A stretch of DNA of 64,000 bases from Symbiodinium natans (lineage: Eukaryota; Sar; Dinophyceae; Suessiales; Symbiodiniaceae). The number at the start of each line of letters is the position of its first letter. The first letter of the stretch is position 1. The DNA lies in NCBI GenBank assembly GCA_905221605.1, contig CAJNDS010000480.1, positions 312,001-376,000 on the forward strand, written 5' to 3'. Under the pieces are notes generated by a model. The model saw only the letters and a program-made list of their open reading frames with translations, made no database searches and had not been told where the DNA came from. Position numbers and translations under genes: made by a program. This document shows positions 54,486 to 64,000 of the stretch, in pieces.

Positions 54486-57400
54486 TTGATCTTGCTAAGG
54501 AACGCCAACGCCTTTCTTCTGGTTCACGGTTGGACAGCCGGGGCACTCCTCCTGGAATCTGCTGACAAGCTGCTGCCAGCCTGCCAAGCGTCCAAGACGG
54601 TGGCGGAGCTTGCAGGCGAAACCGGTGCGAAGCCAGGACCCCTGGCGATCACCTTGCGATGCTGCAGCGCACTGGGCTACCTGGACTTCGACCCTGTCTC
54701 AGGCGCCCCACTCAGTCATAAAGTTGCGGAGCTGTTGTTGGACGCTTCAGTGAATAGTGCAGTGTGAGTCAAGGAGCTTACTCGGCTGCGGATGGTACAG
54801 AGCTCCAGGAGCTTCTGTCCTGCCTGGAGCCTTCTTCTGCTACAAGCAAGGAGCTGAGGCGAGTTTACGCCGAGGCAAACCCTCCCTTTGCCATACCATC
54901 CGATGCTTCGAAGCTTTGCTTGAACATCTGGAAGGACATCAGGCCCAGTTGGAAGGCGGCCAAGACCAAGACCTTAGGAATTCTGCTGGATGGTATCGTG
55001 TTGGCACCTCTGCTCACCTCCCTGACTTACAACGCCAGGTGGAACGCACAGGGTCTAGATATGGGCCGTGAGAAGGCCTTCGACAACCTCGACTTTCGTG
55101 AGCTCGATACCACTTCCTGCGAGGTGCTGCGGAACATGTTCCAGGAGCTGGGAATCGGCAGTGTTGATTCCCATGGCGCTGTGTCACTTTCCGCAAAGGG
55201 TCAGTTGGCCCTTCAACGAGTCTACTCCTACTACGTGCCTACTTCATATTCCCCAATGCTGTCAAAATTTCATGAGATTCTCTACTCAGATCCTGGATGG
55301 GGATTTGCTGGGGACCTTGATCCTGATGACGGTGAGATCCATGTGGAGCGAACTCTGAACGTGGTGGGGAGCGGTGCACAGCACACGACATTGTTCAAAG
55401 ACTTGCTCGGTCACGTGCACAAGGTTTTCGACAATGACAAGTTTGAGGCACAGCCCAAATTTGTTATCGACACCGGCTGCGGCGATGGCCACCTCTTGCA
55501 TACCATCTACACGCACGTGAGGGATCGGACTGCTCGAGGGAAAGTCTTGGAGGATCATCCTCTGACGATGATCGGCGTCGATTTTAATGAGAAGTCACGT
55601 GTGGCAACCGCCTGCAACCTTGAGCAGCACAGCATTCCACACCGAGTCATTGCCGGTGATATCGGCAAGCCAGCCGCATTGATGACTCAGCTCAAGCGAA
55701 AGAAGGTGGATCCGAACAAAGCCTTGCACGTTCGCTCTTTCTTAGACCATGACCGACCATACATCGCAGCCAAAGCTCCTATCCCGGAGAACAGCGCCAC
55801 CGCTGCCTTTGCCCTGGCTGAGTTGGCGGATTTTGTCCATTTGGACAAAGAGGGTGCTCCGATCCCTCCGCTGGAGCTGTTTGCATCATTGGTCGAGCAC
55901 ATGGCTCGCTGGGCCGATGCCTTGCAGGGTTCTTACGGATTGTGCATGCTTGAGGTTATGCAGCTGGATGTGCCAACCACCAAGCGCTTCATGAATGACT
56001 GCGTCTCCTTCCATTTCGACATTGTGCAAGGCCTGTCTCGCCAGTACATGGTTTCCGCAGTCTCGTTTGCGATGAGCTGCGCCATGGCGGGGCTTTTCCC
56101 AACCGACTTCAAGACAGTTCAAGCGTACCCAGAGCAAGGCCGATACTGTCGTATGCTGAACCAGCACTTGGTTCGAAAGCCTTACGTGATCCGCCTGGCC
56201 GAAGTCTCTGATCTCCCAAGCCTGGAGTCCCTTGAAGAGAAGGCCTGGGCCCCAGAGCTTCGAGCTAAGCCCGAAGTGCTGAAAGGCCGGCTTCAGAAGG
56301 CACCTACTGGCAACTTCGTGTGCGAGGTAGATGGGCAGGTGGTGGCAGTCTTGTACACACAGCGTGTGCCAGCTGTGAGCACTGTCGACTCTCAAAAATT
56401 TATGGAGCTTAGCGATTCCCACGACCCCAAGGGCCGTGTACTGCAGCTGATAGCAATCAGTGCAGACCCAGAGGCGAAGGTCGTTGGAGTCGGGTCGGAC
56501 CTGCGTTCCTTTGCGCTGCTTCTTGCCAAGTTGGATCCCACCGTGGACACTGTGATTGGGGTGACCCGTTGCAGCAACTACTCAGCCAACAACGGCTCCG
56601 ACATGGCAGGCTATGTGGCAGGGCATCTTCAGGGCAAGCATGCCGACAAGACACTGGGCTTCCACACTGGCTATGGAGCTCGGATTGCACGGCCTGTTCC
56701 TGGCTTTCGGCCAGAAGACGCGGACAATGGGGGCGTTGGAGTCTTGATCCAGTATGACGTCAAGAGCTGGACGGCATCACAGGAGCTGACGAGCAGCACC
56801 GGTGAGCAGAAGGCGCCGAAGGCCCCAGAGCAGACAGCCACAGCGTTGGATGTGCTCCGTGAGATCTTGGCCGAGATGAAGCATCCCGTAAAAGACGAGG
56901 AGCTGGGCCTGGGCTTCTTCAACTTGGGCATCGACTCATTGGAGATGGTACGAATTCGTAACCAGCTCCTTGGCTTATGTGCTCATAGGTCGGGAAGTGA
57001 GAGTAGCATCGAAGCGAATCTGGAGCTTCCCAGCCGACTTTCGGCAGAAGAAGGGGCCTTGTAGTAGCAACTTGTTGGCATTTGCACGCGCCCTTCCAAG
57101 GCTGTCCTCATGGGCCGGCCGAGAGCTTCCGGCCACCTTCCTGCTGGATTTTCCAAGCGTTCAGGAAGCTGCAGCAGAACTGCAAAAGCAAAGCAAGCAA
57201 AATGGCAAGGGTGAAAAGACGTCCGCATTGGAGGTCATCCGCGAGGCGGCCGGGCCTAAAACGCAAACATGCGGCGGTATAATGTTTGTGAATTGTGAAG
57301 ACTGCGCAGGAGGTTTTTTGCTGTGTTTCGTGGCTCGTAGCACGCGTTTCCGAGTCCCTGTGGTGCCAGCCCGCTCTTGCCTCGAGGTGATGGCCGACAT

Positions 57401-57992
57401 GCAGCATCCTTTGTCTGACGATCAGCTCACCCAAGGCTTCTTCGTCTTGGGGATCGATTCATTAGAGATGATCCGCATCAAGAACAAGCTGCTCGGCGAA
57501 CTTGGTGCCAATGCCACTTCATGGTTCCATCGTCTGCCTGTTGCTTCGAATGAGCATTGCCAATCACGCTCCGATTTCTAGCATCCAGAGACGACTTGAA
57601 GACAAGCTGAGGCTGAGCCAGTGGGTTGGAGAGGAGCTTCCTGCCACCATCCTCCTGGATTACCCCAGCGTGCGAGAATTGGCCGCAGAAGTGGACAAGC
57701 TGGTCACAAAGAACGCCGGGACAGAAAGCGCAGATGCTCCTGCTGAAGCCTCCATCCTCGACATGGAGTTGCTGATCCAGGCATGGCAGTTTTGGCAAAG
57801 TCGCGACTTTTGAGATTTCCCCAACAACTTTGCCAGGTGCAGGAGAAGATCAAGAAGAGCTATTCTCTACCACAGAACCAGAAGAAAATCTCTGCTCTGG
57901 CTGCAAAGCATGCCGACAAGGCTGCATATGCCAAGGCCATAGAGGCTTTGGTAGCAGAAGTGGAGGCCGGGGTCAGTCGGCAGTTGTTCTAG
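54486..57992 (+). CDS. SxtA1-A3-like polyketide loading module: MT-GNAT-ACP-ACP
   Basis: A starter module of the type found in SxtA, AprA, CurA and GphF, where a methyltransferase methylates malonyl-ACP and a GNAT-like domain decarboxylates or transfers the acyl group. Domains in order: an N-terminal helical/winged part (54486-54763); a SAM methyltransferase in the frame from 54764, with VIDTGCGDGHLL at residues 234-245 of that frame and HVRSFLDHDRPY near 322-333; a GNAT domain beginning about residue 473; an ACP with phosphopantetheine serine in LGIDSLEM (Ser about 725, codon near 56936). A second ACP follows (LGIDSLEM near 57450), then a Lys/Ala-rich C-terminal helix region to 57992. Frame changes near 54764, 56990-57099 and 57500-57600 mark introns. 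The pyridoxal-phosphate aminotransferase domain SxtA4 is not seen, so no toxin product is implied; such homologues occur in non-toxic dinoflagellates. Confidence 0.85.
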
Positions 57993-58330
57993 ATGTGGGT
58001 GCCGGTTTTGGGAAGCATCCTACTAAATGAAGCAAGTGCCTACACGGGGACCAACCTTAAGTAGTTCAAAGCCACCCGAAATCTTGTAGACGGGAGCACC
58101 CAGGTAGGCACAATACGGCTCGTACGCGTGGCAATAGCACACACCGGATTATCGTGAACATCTTCCTGCTTTCGCGGTCATTCAATCGCATCCAGTAATT
58201 TTAACGCTACGCAACCCGCCTCGGCCTGAGCTTCTGTAACAAGGCGGGCTGGGGGCGGGTTGGGGTGGGGGAAGGGTGGGAAGGCCCCGGACACGAATGG
58301 AGACGTGAAAAAAGTGGCGATCTGTGAGGT

Positions 58331-58367
58331 TGGGGGGGCGGGGGGGGATGGGGCGGGGGTTTTGGTT

Positions 58368-58398
<31 letters not shown>

Positions 58399-58440
58399 TG
58401 GGGGGGATGGGGGGGGGGTGGGTGGGGGTGGGTGGGATGG
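58331..58440 (+). repeat. G-rich tract with a >25-base G run
   Basis: Almost pure G with isolated T, A and C, about 340 bp downstream of the loading-module gene. It could form G-quadruplexes. Minus-strand Pro-rich frames across it are artefacts. Confidence 0.95.
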
Positions 58441-58852
58441 CAGGCTGAAATGGATTTGAGGTGGTGTGCCTGCTTGTGCTACCCAGACACCTACGGCCCA
58501 TGGCCTCGGCGGATTCAACGTAGTTGTGAGCACCTTCAAGACTGTCTGCGAGATTCTGCGAGATGGGAGCAGGTCTAGAGACTCATAGGTGAGAAGTGTC
58601 GCAAGATTCGCAAGCAAAGTGCCCCAACACTGAAAAGCGTAGCATACCCCGCAATCGGGCTCAAGAGCGCGGGGGATCGGCATACATCTGAGCGTTCACG
58701 AAGTACAGCGGCTTAGGGCTCCCAAAGAAAGCCGGCCGGGCCCTGCCTGAGTGTCCGATGTGTCAGTCCCGAAATCCTGGCATGGGACCGTAGAATGCAG
58801 ACTAAACGTATAGAATAATTCTACAATGTCTACAAGCGTTGGTTCTGTTGTG

Positions 58853-59020
58853 TTGCAGCTTCGCATCCTTGAGGGCCCTGTGCTCGTGAGCCTGGGTGTC
58901 ATCGAAGACTTGCAGCCCACGAGCCTCCAGAAGGGGCGTCGACTCCTTGCGACCAGCATCAAAAGGCTCCGCAAGAAAGAGGACGTCGCCAAGAACGAGC
59001 AGGAGATGGGCGCAAAATGA
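58853..59020 (+). CDS. possible exon, unrecognised
   Basis: After GTGTTGCAG (to about 58858) the frame encodes LRILEGPVLVSLGVIEDLQP, then a Lys/Arg-rich helical end with a stop at 59018-59020 just before GTGAGTAC. The composition is strongly coding. The antisense frame is also open. Confidence 0.3.
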   Translation: MQLRILEGPVLVSLGVIEDLQPTSLQKGRRLLATSIKRLRKKEDVAKNEQEMGAK

Positions 59021-59214
59021 CATGACGTGAGTACTTTACCGGTATAGAGTAGTGGGTTTTCGTTTGCTGTTCGGCCACTTCTGGGCACCAAGTGTTTGCA
59101 GCTTGGCACGGCTGAGCTTGCACTTGCGTCAAGCGGTTGGCACATGTTCGTTGCAGGAGATACTGGCCCTTCTGAAGCTGGGGGACTAATTCAAAAAGTC
59201 ATCACCAATTACAT

Positions 59215-59871
59215 GTGCATGTTTTTGCTGAGACCTCATCAGAGCTTTGCCCCCTTTTCCCTCACGTCGGATTCTTGCACAGCTACAGTGCTCCGAATGG
59301 AAGCAACCCAGAGCGTGCGGGTCACCCCGAGACTGAGAGGAGGAACAGGAGGGGTCGCGCAACCGTGCTCGACGATGCTGTCGGGATGGTTCCGTCTCTA
59401 ATTGCAAAGGCCTGTGCTAAGGCCGACTGTGATGAACGCACTCTTCCTCCTGCACGCGCGACAGAAAGAAGAAAAAGGGAGCCTGCAACGGACTACCTGA
59501 AAGCGAATACATACACATGCGGCAATGTGGCACTTTTTGGCAGCTCCCTGTAGCTTTTCTCTGAGATGGATTCCGGGATGTGCATGGACATGCCCGAGCA
59601 TGATAAGGCCAAGCAAGCGCAACTCAAGTCTACACGTAGCAAAAGGCGACGGTTCCTACATCCAACGAAGCAGCTCAACACACATGAAGGAATAGCAGCA
59701 CGGATTCCCACAAGGGCATGCGATCAGTGTTCTATGTTGGGTGAAGGGTCTGCCATGGTTCCTGATGGACACCTGGGGTCGGCCTCGGACAGCGGGCGGC
59801 TGGCAGAAGCCACGCTCCTGCCTCGGACTCTTCGCCACATCTGCAGAACGTCAGTCGTTACATGTCGTTAG
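59215..59871 (+). CDS. two hypothetical ORFs, basic and polar
   Basis: A frame at 59215-59553 contains GRATVLDDAVGMVPSLIAKA and a basic ATERRKREPATDYLK. A second, 59566-59871, begins MDSGMCMDMPEHDKAKQAQL, then KSTRSKRRRFLHPTKQL. Both have natural composition, and they may be exons of one nuclear protein. No family is recognised. Confidence 0.3.
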
Positions 59872-60109
59872 GTGTATTTCAGCTCGCGCCACCCTCAGAA
59901 GTAGGCTTAGAGTCATGGCGAGAGGAGCTGTGCTTTAGGATTGATCGGTATCATGCGTCAGAAGTCTAAGTCAACACATACTGCATGTCACGAAAGCTAG
60001 CCCCCAGCTAGCGGAAGATGTTACCAACCGTCAGCTTGAACAACAGGGGTGTGTGGAGGGGTCCAGCTGGGCTAGTTGTAATTGGGGCTAGGCCCCACGC
60101 CTACGTGTT

Positions 60110-60720
60110 TTGCAGGTCTTCACGGTGCCTTGTCCGCTTGCTTGGACTTTAGTTGCGCTCAGGGCATCGTGGCGCTACCTATGCCCATCGGGCTTGGAGC
60201 CACGACGGGTACGAGGACGGAGAAATCCCATAGCTCGCGTGATCACTCGCCTAAGATCCACGCCCTTGAGAGGAGCGTCGCGAAGACGGCAACGCTGCGC
60301 GGCTGGAGCCCTTGTGCTCCTTTGTGTGCTCATGTGTATGCAACCCCATGGTGTCTTGCCACAAGGGGCTGGTGGGAAGCGTCCAGCTCCGGACAATACG
60401 GCTGGGAGGAGCATGCCAGAGATTTGTGTCCGAGCTGGACGCAGGGCGGACTGAGTGGAGCATGAAGCCATGCACACACCCGGGCTTGAGGAGCTTCGTA
60501 ATCGAAGCATCCCTCCACCTCCGAGGCCGAGGCATCGACTTGCCATGGACTTTTAGGGATCAGTGTGAGCTCTCATGCCTGTTCCCAGAAGTCGCGCCTT
60601 CTCGACCCTGTGGAAAGGCACCGGCTGCAAGTTCCCAAAGTGGACCTTTGCGGCCAGGATCGGGGTCACCTCCTGGAGGCCTCTGGAGTCCAAGAGCCCT
60701 TTCCGATACCAAATAAGGAT
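60110..60720 (+). CDS. possible exons at the start of the right-end gene
   Basis: A frame at 60110-60454 has a hydrophobic segment (ALVLLCVLMCMQPHG). Another phase near 60463-60555 reads HTPGLEELRNRSIPPPPRPR, and one near 60592-60726 reads RLLDPVERHRLQVPKVDLCG followed by an acidic part. These look like consecutive exons, but the borders are not fixed. Confidence 0.3.
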
Positions 60721-61019
60721 TACAGATGATTACAGCATTTTGGGGTGCCTTAGGGGGTACCCCTATTTTTGGGAAATACCCGACCTGGCACTCAAGACGC
60801 TCATGACTCGTGACAATTCATGGCATGAGCAGGTCTTGGCTCTTGTCGGCGCAGTTCATCTGTCCCCTGGTTGGGAGAACGCTGCATCCACAGCCAGCTC
60901 AAACAGCTCAAGATGCACCCATGGCTTAGTCTTCCAAAGCAGAAGTGTGTAAGGCCGGAGCCAGTGATGAAGGCGAGGCATCCGTGAGGCATGCCTATCT
61001 GATGGGCAATCTTCCGAAG

Positions 61020-62030
61020 CAAGCATGAACTCCCTAAGTTTTCTCAACCATGTCCTGCGCTGGGCAAGGCCTGACTACGACAAATGGTACGATTTGATGT
61101 TGGAGGCGTGGTGGTGATGTCTCTGCTCATGTATGCAGAGTCTTGCGGCCAGTCCATACACTGGCTGTTGTGTATTTGCTTCCACAGGCCACCTGGAAGA
61201 CAAAGAAATGGAAGTCACGCTCGTGTGTTCATGGTCCTGGCCTCTGCGCGGGTGTACCCGTCGATGTGAGTGAACTCGGTGAAGCCCTTGAAACCCTTGA
61301 CTGGCACTTGACATGCTAGACCGACACCTGCGGCTTTCTGGCAGCGAAGATCTAAGTCGAACGTTGCTTGGAGAGGCAGGATGTCGTGATCGTACGATGG
61401 TGCACAATGTCACCAGCATGCGCAGACTTCTTTTCAGACCTTATTGAAGAAGCTCAGGCGAAGTACCACGAGCCAGACAAGCGGTGTGCCTTTGGACTTT
61501 CGGAGTCGAGTGTCAGAATCTCAGCGGAAGTTCCTGGCAGAAGGAAGATGCTTACCGGGCTTGGGAAAAGGCTTGTGCCTGAGCTGTGACTTATTGTGGA
61601 CAGGGTTTTGGCTTGGGTCTCTTTGTGCGGTTCGGAGAGTCCAGCAACCAGAACCACCTGAACCACGCCTCAAAAAAGCCCAAAGCTCCCCCGCTGTTTG
61701 TTTTTTTGAGTTTGTGGGGGAAGCAGTGTGCTGAGCTTATTGACCAGGCCAAGTCGCAGTTCGTAGACTGGGGAGACCTAAAATGGGCTCCAGAGGGCTA
61801 CATGGCGCTGAAGGTGCAGAGATGTGCTCTGAGAAGTTGAGTTTGTTCAAGGCGTTACACAGGAGAGTTGAAGAAAGTTGCCCCTCGGAAGGCGGCGGTG
61901 GCCAAGATGTTCGAGTCGGAGGTTGCAAGTCTTTGCTCTGCTGCCCAGGATCACCTGACAGCTTCCCATCATGTCTCTCAATGTCTGTCTCTGTGTGAAA
62001 TGTTTCTCTGAGGCAGTGCAGAGCAAGGGA
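61020..62030 (+). CDS. exon series of an unrecognised gene
   Basis: Coding-like pieces in order: 61023-61115 (SLSFLNHVLRWARPDYDKWY), 61191-61265 ending at GTGAGTG, 61320-61430 (LRLSGSEDLSRTLLGEAGCR), 61415-61589 (DFFSDLIEEAQAKYHEPDKR), 61730-61820 (ELIDQAKSQFVDWGDLKWAP) and 61868-62010 (APRKAAVAKMFESEVASLCS). The putative intron 61266-61319 is 54 bp, GT to AG. Strongly charged helices predominate. No family is recognised. Confidence 0.4.
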
Positions 62031-62350
62031 GTCGTGACTTGCTAGGCCAGCCTCTCACATGCTGTTCTTCTGTGAAGCACGCTTTAGAGTGCGCTGGTTG
62101 TTTTGTGAGAGACGACCTGTAGGGGTCTGGTGCCCTGCAAAGACGCAAGGTGTGAAGCTCCGGCTTGGATGGGAGAAATGGGGCGCGCCCCAACACACGC
62201 TTCAGCTGCGGTGTTCTGGTTGCTTTAGTGCGGTGTCCTGGCAGTTCCTTCCAGGCCGAAGTGGGCTGAGGCACTGCGTTGCAAGCTTAGTCTTATGAAG
62301 GGCCTGCTTGTCATTGAAACATCAAGTTACAGCTTTGTGCTACACTCCCT

Positions 62351-64000
62351 AGGTGTATCCAGCAGAAGGTACATGCTCTTCACATACAGAAGCTCAGCAG
62401 CAACATCCCGGTACCTGGGGAATGCCGCATCAGAAACATTCGGTTCCAGGACTACGGCGTCGTGACCCTGCAGTTTTCCAACGGTCCCGGTCTGGAGGCG
62501 ACATTGCGACACCAGGGAAACAGCAGAAGGACAATCTGGTCTGCTGGTGAGCAGATGTGGGTCGATGAGTTCAGCAAGCACTCAAGGTGTTTGCGCATGG
62601 CTCGTGGCAGGTGCACAGAGCTCAGAGTCTTTGCCATTTCTTGCAGGTTCTGTTGCTGCATGACAAGCCGCCATCAATGGACCCGGAAGGTTGAGCGCAA
62701 GCAACGCCGAGGTTGGAGGAACCTCCGGAAGGAGGAGCTCTTCTTTTCGCCGGCCCCTTTTGAAAATGCAGCAGCAATCGAAAGGCAACCATTCCTCGGC
62801 ACAAGTGGCTGGGTGAGTGAGTTGGAAAATTGAGAACTCTGAACTTCGGTTGCTGACTCAAACTTTCGAGGCCGGAGACATGTTGGAGCGCATGACAAAT
62901 GGACAGATCAAGGCAGGCTTGTTGCTGGTGAGTGTAATTCTAATTCCTTGTGAAGATTGGGGGGGGGGGAGTTTTGTTGAAGTTTACTTGGAATAGAAAC
63001 CCTTCTCCACATGTCTAGAATTAGAAGTCCAGTCCCAGCGCCTCACTTCATCCATTAAAACGGCCCCACCTGGAGCCTGAGACGCTTAGCATTTCGCGAC
63101 GGGCACTCGTTGCTTGGCTTTTTGTAGGCTTCTGTAAGGCAGTTGCCGAAAGCATCGGGCTTCTGTAAGCCCGAGCATCGGCTGGGCCAAAGGTTGAACC
63201 AAGAACCGAAGCGAAGAAGCGAGGAACAGAATAAGAGAATGGAGTGTAATATAGTTAATATAGTGTAGTACAACATGCAAGTGGCTAACAAAGTGGCAGC
63301 GTTTCAAGTCTCGTAAGGCGCTGCCCCATCGAGTGCACGTGCAGACGGACTCCTTGGAAGCACAGCCACTCACCGAGCATTGGGTATCGGGGCGTGCTGA
63401 AAATTCCGAGCTCTGTAGAAGTGCAGCCTGCCATGAAGAAGTCATCAGAATGAGGTCTGACCCTGGCAAAAGAGGTTGGCACATCGAATCGCAAGCAGAA
63501 TGCACAAGATTTGCAATGCTATACCGTGTCTCAAACTCAAAGCCCATATGAAGAAACTAGTACTGGCAGGCGTGCGCCAGTCGAAACCTCGGTATCACGG
63601 GTCTTGCCTCAATCCAGCACTGCGACAATCACAAAGCACTCGAAGACAAGCTCAAGCATGTGGCTCCCTGTGCACTCATCAGGTCCCACATTCTTTTCTT
63701 GCAGCCGGATTCTGACACATGGGTGGCACCGCCTGGAGCTTGGGTGAGAGCGCCCGATCACCATGAGGGAAGCAAATGTGGGTGGTACAGCCAAGGCTCA
63801 GACCGTATTTGCTGAACAACGGCAATGATCTTGATCCAATTCGGCACCTACTCATGACAAGCAGTCTGGCATTCGCATTGCTCATTGCTGGTTGGACTGG
63901 CAGACGGTGGAACTGATAAGGTACGGCGACTGGCATCAGATGAAAGTTAACCTGGCCTTTGATGGGCTGCTTGGAAGGGAAGAGAGTGACATTGTTGCGC
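62351..64000 (+). CDS. exon series continuing past the window, unrecognised
   Basis: Exon 62351-62544 follows CCCTAG and ends before GTGAGC; it contains KLSSNIPVPGECRIRNIRFQ and then DYGVVTLQFSNGPGLEATL. A stretch near 62700-62815 contains KEELFFSPAPFENAAAIERQ, and an exon near 62848-62930 reads LTQTFEAGDMLERMTNGQIK directly before GTGAGTG. Then come short pieces at 63120-63240, 63708-63742 (PDSDTWVAPPGAW before GTGAGA) and 63790-64000 (LRPYLLNNGNDLDPIRHLLM; later WHQMKVNLAFDGLLGREESD), open at the window edge. Two exon-end donors are canonical. The gene is real in my view; its family is not recognised. Confidence 0.5.

Noticed and set aside
55286-56422. Minus-strand ORFs inside the loading-module gene
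   Set aside because: Antisense shadows of the methyltransferase and GNAT domains.
54486-57992. Saxitoxin production by this organism
   Set aside because: Only an SxtA1-A3-like module is visible; SxtA4 and every other pathway gene are missing here, and homologous modules occur in non-toxic species.
58178-58683. Minus-strand Pro-rich ORFs of 107 and 158 codons
   Set aside because: They are the complement of the G tract.
1-64000. CRISPR arrays, bacterial operons, phage or IS elements
   Set aside because: No regular spacer-repeat arrays, cas genes, transposases or prokaryotic gene packing were seen; tandem repeats here have no spacers of uniform length.

Overview
The window looks like nuclear DNA of a dinoflagellate, most probably Symbiodiniaceae-like (inference from sequence character, no taxonomic marker seen). 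The signs are low gene density, genes cut into many short exons, putative introns of about 55-170 bp with GT, GC or GA at the 5' end and AG at the 3' end, plant-type telomere repeats (TTTAGGG/CCCTAAA) inside the sequence, many microsatellites, long G or C runs, and no operons, Shine-Dalgarno spacing, CRISPR, rRNA or recognisable tRNA. I saw no reverse transcriptase, transposase or integrase motif. Layout, left to right. 0-4 kb: no recognisable gene. 4.2-5.3 kb: an uninterrupted aldo/keto reductase. 6-8.5 kb: triplet repeats and possible exons. 8.7-11 kb: a small plus-strand gene candidate and a minus-strand candidate whose presumed intron holds a (TC)n tract and telomere-like sequence. 11.2-12 kb: an array of about 62-bp repeats, several able to fold into hairpins. 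13.4-14.4 kb: a Qa-SNARE (syntaxin) in four short exons. 15.0-15.4 kb: a tandem repeat. 15.7-28.5 kb: several unrecognised exon clusters and ORFs, an AT microsatellite and an inverted-repeat cluster. 29.7-30.9 kb: an intronless SNM1B/Apollo-type beta-CASP nuclease. 31.4-34.1 kb: telomere-like tracts, a T-poor block and a repeat complex. 34.5-37.5 kb: unrecognised exons around an 830-bp CA-rich satellite. 38.2-40.25 kb: a NodZ/Fut8-like fucosyltransferase. 41-46.7 kb: unrecognised exons plus a METTL21-type methyltransferase fragment. 48.4-50.1 kb: a minus-strand exon series. 51.1-51.6 kb: a minisatellite with telomere-like pieces. 51.7-53.8 kb: an unrecognised gene and a C2-like protein. 54.5-58 kb: a polyketide-type loading module (methyltransferase-GNAT-ACP-ACP) with the architecture of SxtA1-A2-A3. 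58.8-64 kb: one or more multi-exon genes running off the right end. The recognised genes do not form a pathway: DNA-end processing, membrane fusion, protein glycosylation, protein methylation, redox metabolism and polyketide starter chemistry lie side by side, as expected of an ordinary dinoflagellate chromosome arm. Exon calls for unrecognised genes rest on amino-acid character, open frames and splice-like borders read by eye. Both strands are often open in this DNA, so these calls carry low confidence.
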